Source: Streptomyces sp. NBC_01478 (GTDB lineage Bacteria; Actinomycetota; Actinomycetes; Streptomycetales; Streptomycetaceae). Taken from it: a DNA stretch of 64,000 nt. Where the stretch lies: assembly GCF_036227225.1 (NCBI RefSeq), contig NZ_CP109444.1:7855501-7919500 (forward strand), read 5' to 3'. Made by a program: the position numbers and the translations under genes. The stretch's first letter is position 1; every line of letters starts with the position of its first letter. Below the pieces are notes generated by a model. It did no database searches, had not been told where the DNA came from, and saw only the letters and a list, made by a program, of their open reading frames with translations. This document shows positions 8,140 through 18,509 of the stretch, piece after piece.

Positions 8140-11100
8140 CTACGCAGGCCGCAGCCAGACCGTTGCCAGTGGTGGCAAGGTGAGGCGGATGCTTGCCGGG
8201 CGGCCGTGCCACGGCTGGGGCTCGGGCTTGATGGGGTCGGGGTTGGTGATGTCGCCGCCGCCGTAGAGGGCCGTGTCGGTGTTGAGGGTTTCGCGCCAGG
8301 CAGGGATGTCGTCCGGGACGCCCAGGCGGTAGTCGTGGCGGACCACCGGGGAGAAGTTGCTGACGGCGAGGAGGGGGGAGCCGTCGGTGTCGTAGCGGAG
8401 GAAGGCGAAGACGTTGTCCTCGGCCGCGTCGCCCGTCACCCACTGGAAGCCGGCCGGGTCGGTGTCGAGTTGCCAGAGGGCGGGGGTGTGGCGGTAGACG
8501 GTGTTGAGGTCGCGGACGAGGTCGCGTACGCCGCGGTGGTCCGCCTCCGCGCCGTAGGCCGGGTCGAGGAGCCACCAGTCGGGGCCGTGGGTCTCGGACC
8601 ACTCCGCGCCCTGGGCGAACTCCTGGCCCATGAAGAGGAGTTGCTTGCCGGGGTGGGCCCACATGAAGGCGAGGTAGGCGCGGAGGTTGGCGCGCTGCTG
8701 CCACCAGTCGCCGGGCATCTTCGAGACCAACGACCGCTTGCCGTGGACGACTTCGTCGTGCGAGATGGGCAGGACGTAGTTCTCGCTGTACGCGTACACC
8801 ATGGAGAACGTCATCTCGCCGTGGTGGTGCTTGCGGTGGACGGGCTCGTGCGACATGTAGTCGAGCGAGTCGTGCATCCAGCCCATGTTCCACTTCAGCC
8901 CGAAGCCCAGGCCGCCGAATCCGCCGGGGCCGATGTGGTGGGTGGCGCGGGTGACGCCGTCCCAGGCGGTGGACTCCTCGGCGATCGTCACGACACCGGG
9001 CACCCTGCGGTACACCGTCGCGTTCATCTCCTGGAGGAAGGCGACCGCGTCGAGGTTCTCCCGGCCGCCGTGCTCGTTCGGGGTCCACTGGCCCGGCTCG
9101 CGTGAGTAGTCGAGGTAGAGCATCGAGGCGACCGCGTCCACGCGCAGGCCGTCGATGTGGAACTCCTCGCACCAGTAAACGGCGTTCGCCACAAGGAAGT
9201 TGCGTACCTCGCGGCGGCCGAAGTCGAATTCCAGGGTGCCCCAGTCGGGGTGCGCGGCACGGAGCGGGTCCGCGTGCTCGTACAGGGGGCGGCCGTCGAA
9301 CTCGGCCAACGCCCAGTCGTCGCGCGGGAAGTGGGCCGGTACCCAGTCCATGAGGACACCGATGCCGGCCTGGTGCAGGGTGTCGACGAGGAACTTGAAG
9401 TCGTCCGGGGTGCCGAGGCGGGAGGTCGGGGCGTAGAAGCCGGTGACCTGGTAGCCCCAGGAACCGCCGAAGGGGTGCTCGGCGACCGGCATCAGCTCGA
9501 CGTGGGTGAAGCCCAAGTCCTTGATGTAGGCGGGGAGTTGTTCGGCGAGCTGGCGGTACGTCAGGCCGGGGCGCCAGGAGGCGAGATGGAGCTCGTAGAC
9601 GGAGAAGGGGGCTTTGTGGGCGGGGAGTTCGGTGCGCTGGGCGAGCCAGGCCTCGTCGTGCCACTCGTAGTGCGAGGCGTGGACGATCGAGGAGGTTGCG
9701 GGCGGGACCTCGGTGTGGCGGGCCATGGGGTCGGCGCGCAGCGTCTTGGAACCATCGGGGCGGGTGATCTCGAACTTGTACAGCTCGCCCGCGCCGATGC
9801 CCGGCATGAACAGTTCCCAGACACCGGTGGAGCCGAGTGAGCGCAGCGGGGCGCCTGTTCCGTCCCAGAAGTTGAAGGTGCCGGCGAGGCGTACGCCCTG
9901 GGCGTTCGGCGCCCACACGGTGAAGCGGGTGCCGGCGACCCCCTGATGCGTCATCGGCCGCGCCCCGAGCGCCTGCCACAACTCCTCGTGCCGGCCCTCA
10001 CCGAGCAGATACAGGTCCAGATCCCCGAGCGCGGGCAGGAACCGGTACGCGTCCTCGACCTCCTGCACGGCGCCGTCGTAGGCCACGGCGAGCCGATACT
10101 CCGGCACAACGGAGAGGGGGACCAGCCCGGAGAAGAAACCGTCCCCGTCGTCATGCAACTCGGCCCTCAACTGCCCTGCCACCACGGTCACTCCGAGCGC
10201 GAACGGCCGAAACACCCTGAAGGCGACGCCACCCGGGACCGGGTGGGCGCCGAGTACGGAGTGGGGGGCGTGGTGGGTTCCGTGGAGGAGCCGCTCGCGG
10301 TCCGTCGCGTCGAGGGCGGGGGAGACGGCGATGCTCGGGGGCGGGGCTGATTCGGGGGTGTCGCCTGTGGGGGCGATCAGCGGGGTCGGGTCGGTGGGCG
10401 GGGCGGGCGTGGGGGTGGGGATGGTCGGCTTCGGGGTGTCGGCGGAGGTCGGCGGTGTGAGCGAGGCGGTTTCGCTGGGTGACGTCGTCGGCGTGGCCGC
10501 CTCCGGGTCTTCGGCCGCGGCCGACAGCGGGGCCGGCGTCGCCGGCGGAGCGGGTGTGGTGGCCGGGGGTACGGCCGACTCTGGGGCGACGGCCGGAGTC
10601 GGGTCCGGAGCAGACGCGGTTGACGGCGACGGCGTGACCGACTCGGGGGCGTCAGTCGGGACCGCCAGAGGAGTCGGTGCCGGGGCTGGCTCGGCGGGCG
10701 GAGCGGTGGTCGCCTCAGTGGCTTCGGCCGAGGTCGGGTAGGTGTCCGGCTTCGGGGTGTCGGCGGAGGCTGTCAGCGGGGCCGCCGGTGTCGACGACGG
10801 GGTGGCCGACGGGGTTGTTGCGGTGGGAGGGGGCGGTGGTGCGGGCAGGTCCGGGGCAGTGGGCGGGGTCGGTGGAGTGGCCAGGTTCGGAGCAGTGGCC
10901 GGCGTCGGTGGTGCGGGCAGGCTCGGACCAGGGGGCGGCGTCGGCGGTGCGGCCGGCTTCGGGGCGTCGGCTGAGACCGGTGATGCGGGCACGTTCGGTG
11001 CGGCGGGCTGGGCCGGAGGCGTGGGCAACTCCGGGGCGTCGGCGGATGCGGGCAGCGTGGCTGGGGCTGGAGCGGTGGGCGGGGTCGGTGCGGTGGGCGG

Positions 11101-12963
11101 TGTCGGTGGTGTGGCCGGCTTCGGGGTGTCGGCCGGGGTCGGTATCACCGTCGGAGTTGGTGCGGCGGTGGGGTGGGCCGAGGTCTTGCTCGACTCTGCG
11201 GTCTCGCCGGGCGCTGGCGGTGCGGCCGACTCTGAGGTGGGGTCGGGTTCTGAGGCGAGGCTGGGTACTGAGGCGAGGCTCGGCTCTGACGTGACGGGAC
11301 CTGGTTCTGAGGTGGGGCCTGGCACTGAGGCAAGGCCTGGCTCTGAGGTGGGACCGGGTTCCGAGGCAAGGCTCGGTTCTGAGATGGGACCGGGTTCCGA
11401 GGCAAGGCCTGGCTCTGAGGCAAGGCCTGGCTCTGAGGTGGGGCCTGGCTCTGAGGTGGGACCGAGTTCCGAGGCAAGGCTCGGTTCCAAGGTGGGACCC
11501 GGTTCCGAGGCGGGGCCGGGTTCTGAGGCGAGGCTCGGCTCCGAGGCGAGCCCCGGCTCCGACGTGAGCCCCGGCTCCGAGGCGAGCCCCGGCTCCGACG
11601 TGAGCCCCGGCTCCGAGGCGAGCCCCGGCTCTGACGTGAGCTCCGGCTCCGAGGCGAGCTCCGGCTCTGACGTGAGCTCCGGCTCTGACGTGAGCTCCGG
11701 CTCTGACGTGAGCTCCGGCTCTGACGTGAGCTCCGGCTCTGACGTGAGCTCCGGCTCTGACGTGAGCTCCGGCTCTGACGTGAGCCCCGGCTCTGACGTG
11801 AGCCCCGGCTCCGACGTGAGCCCCGGCTCCGACGTGAGCCCCGGCTCTGACGTGAGCCCCGGCTCCGACGTGAGCCCCGGCTCCGACGTGAGCCCCGGCT
11901 CAGGAATGGACCCGATGTCGGAGGCGGCAGCCGTCTGCTCCGATGCGGCAGCCCCCATCTCCGATACGGAAACCGCCTGTTCCGGCGCCGCAGTCGCCCC
12001 GTCCTGGGTGGGAGAAGCCGACTCTGAATCCACCCCCGTGTCGGCGGTCACCGTCCTCCGCGTGGACTTCTCGGAAGGCACGCTCGTCTTCCTGGCCAGG
12101 CCCTTCTTCGCCGAGTTCTTCTTCCCGGCACCCTTCTTCGCTGCGGCCTTCTTGCTCACGGCTTCCTTCGCCTCTGCCCTCTTCGTCTCGGCCTTTTTCG
12201 TCTCGGCCTTCTTCGCGCTGCCTGTCTCCGCCACGACTTTTTCCGCCGAGCCCGTCTCCGCCGGGACCTTCGCCGTCACGTTCGTCCTCTTCGCCGTACC
12301 CGTCTTCGCGGCGCCAGTCTTCGTCATGGCCTTCTCCGTCGCAGCTTTTGTCGCCGAGGTCACTTCCGCCGAACCAGTCTTCGCCACGGCGTTCTTGTTC
12401 GCTGTCGCGTTCTTCGCCGAGATCTTCTTGGTCACGACGATCTTTGCCGCTGCCTTCTTCGGGCCGGCGTTCTTCGCGGTCGCCTTCTTGGCCGCGGCCT
12501 TTCCGAGCTCGGCGGTGTCGGTCGGCGTGCTCTTGGTCGCCGTCCCTTTGGCTCCGGCCTTCCCAGGCACAGCCTTCTCAGCCGCCGCCCTTTCCGTGCC
12601 CGCCTTCCCCTTACCGGCCCTCTTCGCAGCGTCCTTCTCCGTACCGGCCTTCTCCGTACCGTTCTTCTTCGTGCGGGCCTTCGCCACGGCGTCCGTCTCC
12701 GTACGGGCCTTCTCCTCCGCGCCCCTCTTCATTGGCGCCTTCTTCACGGACGCCGCCCCCTTGGCCGCCAGCATCCCGCTCACCCCTGTGCCCGCCGCCC
12801 CCTCACCCCGGGCCGCCTTCTTCAAGCCCAAGCCGCTGCCCCCACCGCCCCCCTCCTTCATGGAAGCCCTCGGCTGCACTTCCGCACGGCTCTTCTCCTG
12901 CGCCGGCTTCTTCCTCGGCTTGGGATCCGGGCCGTTGGACGGGGACGGGGGACGCGGGGTCAC
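8140..12963 (-). CDS. glgB: 1,4-alpha-glucan branching enzyme with giant N-terminal low-complexity extension
   Basis: A protein of 1607 residues. The last 727 or so are a complete GH13 branching enzyme: two CBM48-like modules ([11 protein letters not shown] near 890; [20 protein letters not shown] near 985) and the catalytic barrel with [19 protein letters not shown] (nucleophile Asp), [10 protein letters not shown] (acid Glu) and [11 protein letters not shown]. Residues 1-880 are an extension: Pro/Lys start, a Lys/Ala-rich histone-H1-like part (about 50-320), about 37 hexads of the SEPGLT type (about 355-576), then Pro/Ala/Thr-rich sequence. AGGAGG 9 bases before GTG 12963, and 25 bp from mak, support this start. 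It branches the linear glucan made by GlgE. Typical GlgB is 730-770 residues. Confidence 0.9.
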   Translation of the reverse strand: MTPRPPSPSNGPDPKPRKKPAQEKSRAEVQPRASMKEGGGGGSGLGLKKAARGEGAAGTGVSGMLAAKGAASVKKAPMKRGAEEKARTETDAVAKARTKKNGTEKAGTEKDAAKRAGKGKAGTERAAAEKAVPGKAGAKGTATKSTPTDTAELGKAAAKKATAKNAGPKKAAAKIVVTKKISAKNATANKNAVAKTGSAEVTSATKAATEKAMTKTGAAKTGTAKRTNVTAKVPAETGSAEKVVAETGSAKKAETKKAETKRAEAKEAVSKKAAAKKGAGKKNSAKKGLARKTSVPSEKSTRRTVTADTGVDSESASPTQDGATAAPEQAVSVSEMGAAASEQTAAASDIGSIPEPGLTSEPGLTSEPGLTSEPGLTSEPGLTSEPGLTSEPGLTSEPELTSEPELTSEPELTSEPELTSEPELTSEPELTSEPELASEPELTSEPGLASEPGLTSEPGLASEPGLTSEPGLASEPSLASEPGPASEPGPTLEPSLASELGPTSEPGPTSEPGLASEPGLASEPGPISEPSLASEPGPTSEPGLASVPGPTSEPGPVTSEPSLASVPSLASEPDPTSESAAPPAPGETAESSKTSAHPTAAPTPTVIPTPADTPKPATPPTPPTAPTPPTAPAPATLPASADAPELPTPPAQPAAPNVPASPVSADAPKPAAPPTPPPGPSLPAPPTPATAPNLATPPTPPTAPDLPAPPPPPTATTPSATPSSTPAAPLTASADTPKPDTYPTSAEATEATTAPPAEPAPAPTPLAVPTDAPESVTPSPSTASAPDPTPAVAPESAVPPATTPAPPATPAPLSAAAEDPEAATPTTSPSETASLTPPTSADTPKPTIPTPTPAPPTDPTPLIAPTGDTPESAPPPSIAVSPALDATDRERLLHGTHHAPHSVLGAHPVPGGVAFRVFRPFALGVTVVAGQLRAELHDDGDGFFSGLVPLSVVPEYRLAVAYDGAVQEVEDAYRFLPALGDLDLYLLGEGRHEELWQALGARPMTHQGVAGTRFTVWAPNAQGVRLAGTFNFWDGTGAPLRSLGSTGVWELFMPGIGAGELYKFEITRPDGSKTLRADPMARHTEVPPATSSIVHASHYEWHDEAWLAQRTELPAHKAPFSVYELHLASWRPGLTYRQLAEQLPAYIKDLGFTHVELMPVAEHPFGGSWGYQVTGFYAPTSRLGTPDDFKFLVDTLHQAGIGVLMDWVPAHFPRDDWALAEFDGRPLYEHADPLRAAHPDWGTLEFDFGRREVRNFLVANAVYWCEEFHIDGLRVDAVASMLYLDYSREPGQWTPNEHGGRENLDAVAFLQEMNATVYRRVPGVVTIAEESTAWDGVTRATHHIGPGGFGGLGFGLKWNMGWMHDSLDYMSHEPVHRKHHHGEMTFSMVYAYSENYVLPISHDEVVHGKRSLVSKMPGDWWQQRANLRAYLAFMWAHPGKQLLFMGQEFAQGAEWSETHGPDWWLLDPAYGAEADHRGVRDLVRDLNTVYRHTPALWQLDTDPAGFQWVTGDAAEDNVFAFLRYDTDGSPLLAVSNFSPVVRHDYRLGVPDDIPAWRETLNTDTALYGGGDITNPDPIKPEPQPWHGRPASIRLTLPPLATVWLRPA
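11237..11905 (-). repeat. 18-bp coding minisatellite in glgB (about 37 hexapeptide units)
   Basis: A tandem 18-bp unit encodes Ser-Glu-Pro-x-x-(Thr/Ala). On the coding strand, two unit types form homogeneous blocks near the N-terminal side: TCAGAGCCGGAGCTCACG (SEPELT) and TCGGAGCCGGGGCTCACG (SEPGLT). Toward the C-terminal side units drift to [12 protein letters not shown] and SVPGPT, with one 7-residue unit. TCA is a rare serine codon in a high-GC genome. Confidence 0.95.
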
Positions 12964-12988
12964 GGGTGGAGCCTCCTGGGCGGGTGGG

Positions 12989-14383
12989 TCAGGGGGTGGA
13001 GTTGGAGTCGGGGTCGGCCAGGCGGCGTACCGCGGACAAGGGGACCGGGAGCCAGTCGGGGCGGTGGCGGGCCTCGTAGAGGACTTCGTAGATCGCCTTG
13101 TCCGTCTCGTACGCGCGGAGCAGGACCGGGTCCGTACGCGGGTCCACGCCGGTGATCTCCGCGTACCCGGAGCAGTACGCGGCCCGGCACCGGTCCGCCC
13201 AGCCCGGTGCCGGCGGAGTCGTCGAGTGGGCCGCGTAGTCGAAGGAACGCAGCATCCCCGCGATGTCCCGCACCGTCGGCTGGGGCATACGGCGTTCCGC
13301 CAGCGGCCTGGACGGCTCGCCCTCGAAGTCGATCAGGGACCACTCCCCGGACGGTGAGTGCAGGCACTGGCCGAGGTGGAGGTCTCCGTGGATGCGCTGG
13401 GCCGTCCATGTCTGGCCCTCGGCCGCCAGGTCCGCCAGCGCCGAGAACGCCGAGTGCAGACCGGGGGCGTAGGGGCGGAGTGCCGGTACCGCTTGCGCCG
13501 CCGCGTTCAGGCGTTCGGTCATGCCCGTGACCAGGAGCTGCAACTGGACGTGGCCCAACGTCACCGTCGGAAGCGCTCGCGCCAGGGCGACATGCACCTC
13601 CGCCGTGGCCCGCCCCAGCGCCCGCGCCTCCGCGCCGAAATCCTCCCCCTTGGCCAACTCGCCCAGCGCCAGCTCCCAGCCGTCCGCCGCGCCCTGCACG
13701 AACGGCTGGAGGACTCCTAGGACGTACGGCTCGTCGGCGAACTCCGCCCGTAGCCACGCCGTCGGCGCCGGCACCCGGGGGCAGCCCTCCAACGCGAGAG
13801 CCAGCGGGAGTTCGAGGTCGGGGTTGGTGCCGGGCACGATCCGGCGCAGCAGTTTCAGGATGAACGCGTCGCCGTAGACGACCGACGAGTTGGACTGTTC
13901 GCCGGTCATCAGGCGCGGGGCGAGACCGGGGCCGAGGTCCGGGCCGTCCGGGGCCCGCTCGAAGCGCAGCCCGCCGATGCGGGCCTGGGTGCGCAGCGCC
14001 TCCAGGAGCACCTCGGCGGGCCGGGGGTCGTACAGGGCCTCGTACACCGTGTGACCGGCGAGCGGGCCCTCCTCCACATGTCCGATCAGCGCGGGTGCGA
14101 GCCGGGGCGGCAGCGCCTCGCGCACGCCTATGAGGAGTTGGTAGCAGTCGCCCTGGGACTGTGGCTGATGGGCGCGGACCAGGAGGTGGTAGAGGCCCAA
14201 CGGGCCGTCCAGCGGAAGCAGCTCCGTCGCCGCCACCAGCGAGAAACCGGTGACGGGACGCCCCTTGCCCGCGAACCACCGTTGCCTCGGCAGCCACCCC
14301 CGCAGCAGGGGGTCGAGCGATGCGAGGAGCCCCGGCCCGGGACCCGGACCGGTCCGGCCGGAAATTGTGACAGTCTCCGCCAT
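12989..14383 (-). CDS. mak: Maltokinase (Pep2/Mak), GlgE pathway
   Basis: A protein of 464 residues that phosphorylates maltose with ATP to alpha-maltose-1-phosphate, the donor for GlgE. The N-terminal cap has [15 protein letters not shown]. The aminoglycoside-kinase-like core has [21 protein letters not shown], the catalytic loop [12 protein letters not shown] and the metal-binding LIDFEGEP. Length fits free-standing actinobacterial maltokinases. It lies 109 bp after treS and 25 bp before glgB. ATG 14383 was chosen; GTG 14392 in the same frame sits closer to GGAAAGG and is a real alternative. Confidence 0.93.
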   Translation of the reverse strand: MAETVTISGRTGPGPGPGLLASLDPLLRGWLPRQRWFAGKGRPVTGFSLVAATELLPLDGPLGLYHLLVRAHQPQSQGDCYQLLIGVREALPPRLAPALIGHVEEGPLAGHTVYEALYDPRPAEVLLEALRTQARIGGLRFERAPDGPDLGPGLAPRLMTGEQSNSSVVYGDAFILKLLRRIVPGTNPDLELPLALALEGCPRVPAPTAWLRAEFADEPYVLGVLQPFVQGAADGWELALGELAKGEDFGAEARALGRATAEVHVALARALPTVTLGHVQLQLLVTGMTERLNAAAQAVPALRPYAPGLHSAFSALADLAAEGQTWTAQRIHGDLHLGQCLHSPSGEWSLIDFEGEPSRPLAERRMPQPTVRDIAGMLRSFDYAAHSTTPPAPGWADRCRAAYCSGYAEITGVDPRTDPVLLRAYETDKAIYEVLYEARHRPDWLPVPLSAVRRLADPDSNSTP

Positions 14384-14492
14384 AGGTGTCACATTCCTTT
14401 CCCCGGGGGTGGGTCGGGGTGTCACTGTTGCGTGCCCCGGACGGGGCGAGGGAAACCGAAACCGCCCCACCCCCGCCCCGGGGACCGGACCT

Positions 14493-16193
14493 CTAGGCGG
14501 CTTCCTTGCGGAGCCGGAACCAGTAGAAGCCGTGCCCCGCCAGTGTCAGCAGATACGGCAGCTCTCCTACGGCCGGAAAGCGCACCCCGCCGAACAGTTC
14601 GACCGGATGCCTCCCATTGAACGCCCGCAGGTCGAGTTCCGTCGGCTGCGCGAACCGGGAGAAGTTGTTCACGCACAGGACGAGATCGTCCTCGTACTCG
14701 CGCAGGAACGCGATCACCGCTGGATTCGACGACGGCAGTTCCCGGTACGAGCCGAGGCCGAACGCCAGGTTCTGCTTACGGATCTCGATCATGCGGCGCG
14801 TCCAGTGCAGCAGCGAGGAGGGCGACGACATCGACGCCTCGACGTTGGTGACCTGGTAGCCGTAGACGGGGTCCATGATGGTCGGCAGCGACAGCCGGCC
14901 GGGGTCACAGGACGAAAAACCTGCGTTGCGATCCGGTGTCCACTGCATCGGCGTGCGGACGGCGTCGCGGTCGCCGAGCCAGATGTTGTCGCCCATCCCG
15001 ATCTCGTCGCCGTAGTAGAGGATCGGCGAGCCGGGGAGCGACAGCAGCAGGGCGGTGAACAGCTCGATCTGGTTGCGGTCGTTGTCCAGCAACGGGGCCA
15101 GGCGCCGCCTGATTCCGATGTTGGCGCGCATACGCGGGTCCTTCGCGTACTCCGCCCACATGTAGTCGCGTTCCTCGTCGGTGACCATTTCCAAGGTCAA
15201 CTCGTCGTGGTTGCGCAGGAAGATGCCCCACTGGCAGCCGGAGGGGATCGCGGGGGTCTTCGCGAGGATCTCCGAGACCGGATACCTCGACTCCCGTCGT
15301 ACGGCCATGAAGATCCTCGGCATCACCGGGAAGTGGAACGCCATATGGCATTCGTCCCCGCCGCTCCGGAAGTCGCCGAAGTAGTCGACGACGTCCTCGG
15401 GCCACTGGTTCGCCTCCGCGAGCACCACCGTGTCGGGGTACTGCGCGTCGATCTCCTTGCGCACCCGGCGGAGGAACTCATGGGTTGCCGGAAGGTTTTC
15501 GCAGTTGGTGCCTTCGGCCGCGAACAGGTACGGCACGGCGTCCAGCCGGAAGCCGTCGATGCCCAGGTCCAGCCAGAACTTCAGCGCCGAGATGATCTCT
15601 TCCTGGACGGCCGGGTTCTCGTAGTTGAGGTCCGGCTGGTGGGAGAAGAAGCGGTGCCAGAAGTACTGCTTGCGGACCGGGTCGAAGGTCCAGTTCGACG
15701 CCTCGGTGTCGACGAAGATGATGCGGGCGTCGGGGTACTGCTTGTCGTCGTCGGCCCACATGTAGTAGTCGCCGTAGGGGCCGTCGGGGTCTTTCCTCGA
15801 CTCCTGGAACCACGGGTGCTGGTCGCTGGTGTGGTTCATGACGAAGTCGATGATGACGCGCATGCCCCGCTGGTGGGCGGAGTCGACGAACTCGACGAAG
15901 TCCGCCAGGTCGCCGAATTCGGGGAGTACGGCGGTGTAGTCGGAGACGTCGTAACCGCCGTCGCGCAGCGGGGACTTGAAGAACGGCGGTAGCCAGAGGC
16001 AGTCGACGCCGAGCCACTGGAGGTAGTCGAGTTTGGCGGTGATGCCCTTGAGGTCACCGATGCCGTCGCCGTTGCTGTCCTGGAAGGAGCGGACCAGGAC
16101 CTCGTAGAAGACGGCGCGTTTGAACCACTCGGGGTCCCGGTCCTTGGCGGGAGTGTCCTCGAAGGTGTCCGGGACGGGCTCGTTGACGATCAT
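14493..16193 (-). CDS. treS: Trehalose synthase (maltose alpha-D-glucosyltransferase)
   Basis: A protein of 566 residues that interconverts trehalose and maltose. The GH13 barrel shows [44 protein letters not shown] (nucleophile Asp), [13 protein letters not shown] (acid Glu) and [10 protein letters not shown]. It lacks the C-terminal maltokinase fusion seen in some bacteria, in agreement with the separate mak gene next to it. ATG 16193 overlaps the glgE stop as ATGA, so translation is coupled and TreS and GlgE are made together. Confidence 0.95.
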   Translation of the reverse strand: MIVNEPVPDTFEDTPAKDRDPEWFKRAVFYEVLVRSFQDSNGDGIGDLKGITAKLDYLQWLGVDCLWLPPFFKSPLRDGGYDVSDYTAVLPEFGDLADFVEFVDSAHQRGMRVIIDFVMNHTSDQHPWFQESRKDPDGPYGDYYMWADDDKQYPDARIIFVDTEASNWTFDPVRKQYFWHRFFSHQPDLNYENPAVQEEIISALKFWLDLGIDGFRLDAVPYLFAAEGTNCENLPATHEFLRRVRKEIDAQYPDTVVLAEANQWPEDVVDYFGDFRSGGDECHMAFHFPVMPRIFMAVRRESRYPVSEILAKTPAIPSGCQWGIFLRNHDELTLEMVTDEERDYMWAEYAKDPRMRANIGIRRRLAPLLDNDRNQIELFTALLLSLPGSPILYYGDEIGMGDNIWLGDRDAVRTPMQWTPDRNAGFSSCDPGRLSLPTIMDPVYGYQVTNVEASMSSPSSLLHWTRRMIEIRKQNLAFGLGSYRELPSSNPAVIAFLREYEDDLVLCVNNFSRFAQPTELDLRAFNGRHPVELFGGVRFPAVGELPYLLTLAGHGFYWFRLRKEAA

Positions 16194-18289
16194 ATTGTGG
16201 GTGACCCTCCGATCTGCGGGGACGGTCGCAGGACGGTGAGGATGTGTGCGGGCCGGTTGCCCGGTTCCAGGCGCACATAGTTGGCCCTGCCCCAGTGATA
16301 GGTCTCACCGGTGAGCTCGTCGCGCACCGGCACCGACTCGTGCCATTCCAGGCCGAGTTGCGGCATGTCCAACGAGACCGTGGCCTCCTGGGTGTGGTGC
16401 GGATCGAGGTTCGCGACCACCAGAACCGTGTTCGAACCACTCCGCTTCGAGTACGCGATCACCGCCTCCTGGTCCGTGTGATGGAAGTGGAGGTCACGCA
16501 ACTGCCGCAACGCGGGGCTGCGGCGCCGGATGTCGTTGAGCTTGCCCAGCAATGGCGCGATGCTACGTCCTTCCCGCTCGGCCGACACCCAGTCGCGGGG
16601 ACGGAGTTGGTACTTCTCGGAGTCCAGATACTCCTCGCTGCCGGGCCGCAACGGTGTGTTCTCGCACAACTCATACCCGCTGTACACCCCCCACGTGGGA
16701 GAGAGGGTCGCGGCGAGTACCGCCCGCAGCTCGAAGGCCGGCCGACCGCCTTCCTGGAGGAACTCGTGCAGGATGTCGGGGGTGTTCACGAACAGGTTCG
16801 GCCGCATGTAGGCGGCCGACTCGCCCGCCAACTCGCTGAGGTAGTCGGTGAGTTCGGCCTTCGTGTTGCGCCAGGTGAAGTAGGTGTACGACTGCTGGAA
16901 GCCGGTCTGGGCGAGGGTGGCCATCATCGCGGGACGGGTGAAGGCCTCGGCCAGGAAGATCACGTCCGGGTCGGTGCCGTTGATGTCCGCGATCACCCGC
17001 TCCCAGAACACGACCGGCTTGGTGTGCGGGTTGTCGACGCGGAAGATCCGCACCCCGTGGTCCATCCAGTGCCGCAGCACGCGCAGGGTCTCGGCGATCA
17101 GGCCGTCCATGTCCCGGTCGAAGGCGATCGGGTAGATGTCCTGGTACTTCTTCGGCGGGTTCTCCGCGTACGCGATCGTCCCGTCGGGGCGGTGGTGGAA
17201 CCACTCCGGGTGCTTGTCCACCCATGGGTGGTCCGGCGAGCACTGGAGCGCGAAGTCCAGCGCGATCTCCAGGCCCAGCTCGGCAGCCCGTCCTACGAAC
17301 GCGTCGAAGTCCTCCAGCGTGCCGAGCCGGGGGTGGATCGCGTCGTGGCCGCCCTCGGGTGAGCCGATCGCCCACGGGACGCCGACATCGTCGCGCCCCG
17401 CCGACAGGGTGTTGTTCGGACCCTTGCGGAAGGTGGTCCCGATGGGATGGATCGGCGGCAGGTAGACGACGTCGAAGCCCATCGCCGCGATGCCCGCGAG
17501 CCGTTTCGCCGCCGTACGGAACGTGCCGTGGGGCTCGGCCGCGGTGCCCTCGGAGCGGGGGAAGAACTCGTACCAGGCGCCGTAGAGCGCGCGCTCCCGC
17601 TCCACCAGCAGCCCGCGCGGCTCGGAGGCCGTGACCAGTTCCCGCAGGGGGTACCGGGCCAGGATCTCGTCCACCTCCGGCGTCAGCGCGGCGGCCAGCC
17701 GGGACGCGGGCGGGCGGGTCTCGTCGCGGAGGGCGGTGACGGCGGTGCGGAGGACGGGCCGCAGGCCCTTGCCCTTCGGTACGCCGGCGATGGCGCGTTC
17801 GTGCAGCCGCGCGCCCTCCTCCAGGACCAGGTCCGTGTCCATGCCGGCCGGGATCTTGATCCCGGCGTGGTGGCGCCAGGTGGCGACCGGATCGCTCCAG
17901 GCCTCCACGGTGTACGTCCACCGGCCGGGTGCGCCGGGCGTGACGGTGGCGCCCCAGCGGTCGCTGCCGGGGGCGAGCTCCCGCATCGGGGTCCATGGGC
18001 CGGGGCGGCCGTCCGGGTCGTAGAGGACGGCGTTGGCGGCGACCGCGTCGTGGCCCTCGCGGAAGACGGTGGCCGACACCTCGAAGGCCTCACCGGTCAC
18101 CGCCTTGGCGGACCGGTGGCCGTGCTGGACGACCGGCCGGACATCGAGGACGGGGATGCGTCCGATGCCGGGGGACGTGGCGCCCGCGGAGGGTGGCTCC
18201 GGGGCGGGCGGTGCCGTGCCGGCCGGGCGCACGCGGGGCGTGTCCGGGCCGGATGTCGGGGGTGCTGACGAGTGGTGCGTGGCGGGCAT
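16190..18289 (-). CDS. glgE: GlgE: alpha-1,4-glucan:maltose-1-phosphate maltosyltransferase
   Basis: A protein of 699 residues, GH13_3. It extends linear alpha-1,4-glucan by two glucose units per maltose-1-phosphate. Visible are the N-terminal beta-sandwich ([19 protein letters not shown]), [30 protein letters not shown] (nucleophile Asp), [11 protein letters not shown] (acid Glu) and KYQLRPRDW. An AGGAG six bases before ATG 18289 fixes the start. It is the first gene of glgE-treS-mak-glgB. An inverted repeat at 18411-18435 in the leader region is a plausible operator. In S. coelicolor the homolog is known as Pep1. Confidence 0.95.
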   Translation of the reverse strand: MPATHHSSAPPTSGPDTPRVRPAGTAPPAPEPPSAGATSPGIGRIPVLDVRPVVQHGHRSAKAVTGEAFEVSATVFREGHDAVAANAVLYDPDGRPGPWTPMRELAPGSDRWGATVTPGAPGRWTYTVEAWSDPVATWRHHAGIKIPAGMDTDLVLEEGARLHERAIAGVPKGKGLRPVLRTAVTALRDETRPPASRLAAALTPEVDEILARYPLRELVTASEPRGLLVERERALYGAWYEFFPRSEGTAAEPHGTFRTAAKRLAGIAAMGFDVVYLPPIHPIGTTFRKGPNNTLSAGRDDVGVPWAIGSPEGGHDAIHPRLGTLEDFDAFVGRAAELGLEIALDFALQCSPDHPWVDKHPEWFHHRPDGTIAYAENPPKKYQDIYPIAFDRDMDGLIAETLRVLRHWMDHGVRIFRVDNPHTKPVVFWERVIADINGTDPDVIFLAEAFTRPAMMATLAQTGFQQSYTYFTWRNTKAELTDYLSELAGESAAYMRPNLFVNTPDILHEFLQEGGRPAFELRAVLAATLSPTWGVYSGYELCENTPLRPGSEEYLDSEKYQLRPRDWVSAEREGRSIAPLLGKLNDIRRRSPALRQLRDLHFHHTDQEAVIAYSKRSGSNTVLVVANLDPHHTQEATVSLDMPQLGLEWHESVPVRDELTGETYHWGRANYVRLEPGNRPAHILTVLRPSPQIGGSPTI

Positions 18290-18410
18290 GACCGCTCCTG
18301 TCCGCGTCAACGTGGGTATGGGCGGATGGATGTGGGGAGGTGGGTCCTGCGAAGGAGATCCCGTGGTGCGTCTGGGGGGCGTACCGGTGGAGCCTTCCCA
18401 CCCTATTCGG

Positions 18411-18435
18411 GTTAGCAATCCGGCAGGTTGCTAAC
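18411..18435. promoter_or_regulatory. Inverted-repeat operator candidate upstream of glgE
   Basis: GTTAGCAA (18411-18418) and TTGCTAAC (18428-18435) form a perfect 8-bp inverted repeat around 9 bases, 122 bp upstream of the glgE start. It is AT-richer than its surroundings and lies between glgE and the protease terminator, where the operon promoter must be. The arm size and spacing suit a dimeric helix-turn-helix repressor; which one is unknown. Confidence 0.55.
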
Positions 18436-18460
18436 TACTTACGCGCAGGTCTCCACAAAA

Positions 18461-18496
18461 GATCCGGCCCCGTCCCTGGGTGAACGGGGCCGGATC
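18461..18496 (-). terminator. Intrinsic terminator of the subtilisin-like protease gene
   Basis: GATCCGGCCCCGT (18461-18473) and ACGGGGCCGGATC (18484-18496) form a perfect 13-bp stem with a 10-base loop. On the minus strand TTTTG follows directly, making this a classic terminator 13 bp after the protease stop. Confidence 0.85.
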
Positions 18497-18509
18497 TGTC
18501 ACTCCCGCA

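Noticed and set aside
5729..9979. A 1416-residue minus-strand open frame across helD and the 3' end of glgB
   Set aside because: It runs antisense to helD and out of frame with glgB; composition is Arg/Pro-rich shadow sequence.
11237..11905. CRISPR-like look of regularly spaced repeats
   Set aside because: The 18-bp units are directly adjacent with no unique spacers, stay in frame within a gene, and no cas gene is near.
11237..11905. Possibility that the hexad region is an assembly artefact
   Set aside because: Units differ in an ordered way and the frame is kept throughout; long reads could still change the count, so only the exact number is doubtful.
10742..13357. A long plus-strand open frame opposite the glgB extension
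   Set aside because: It exists because the 18-bp repeat and GC-biased codons lack stops in several frames. It has no ribosome site or known domain, and the minus strand holds a continuous enzyme with a good start.
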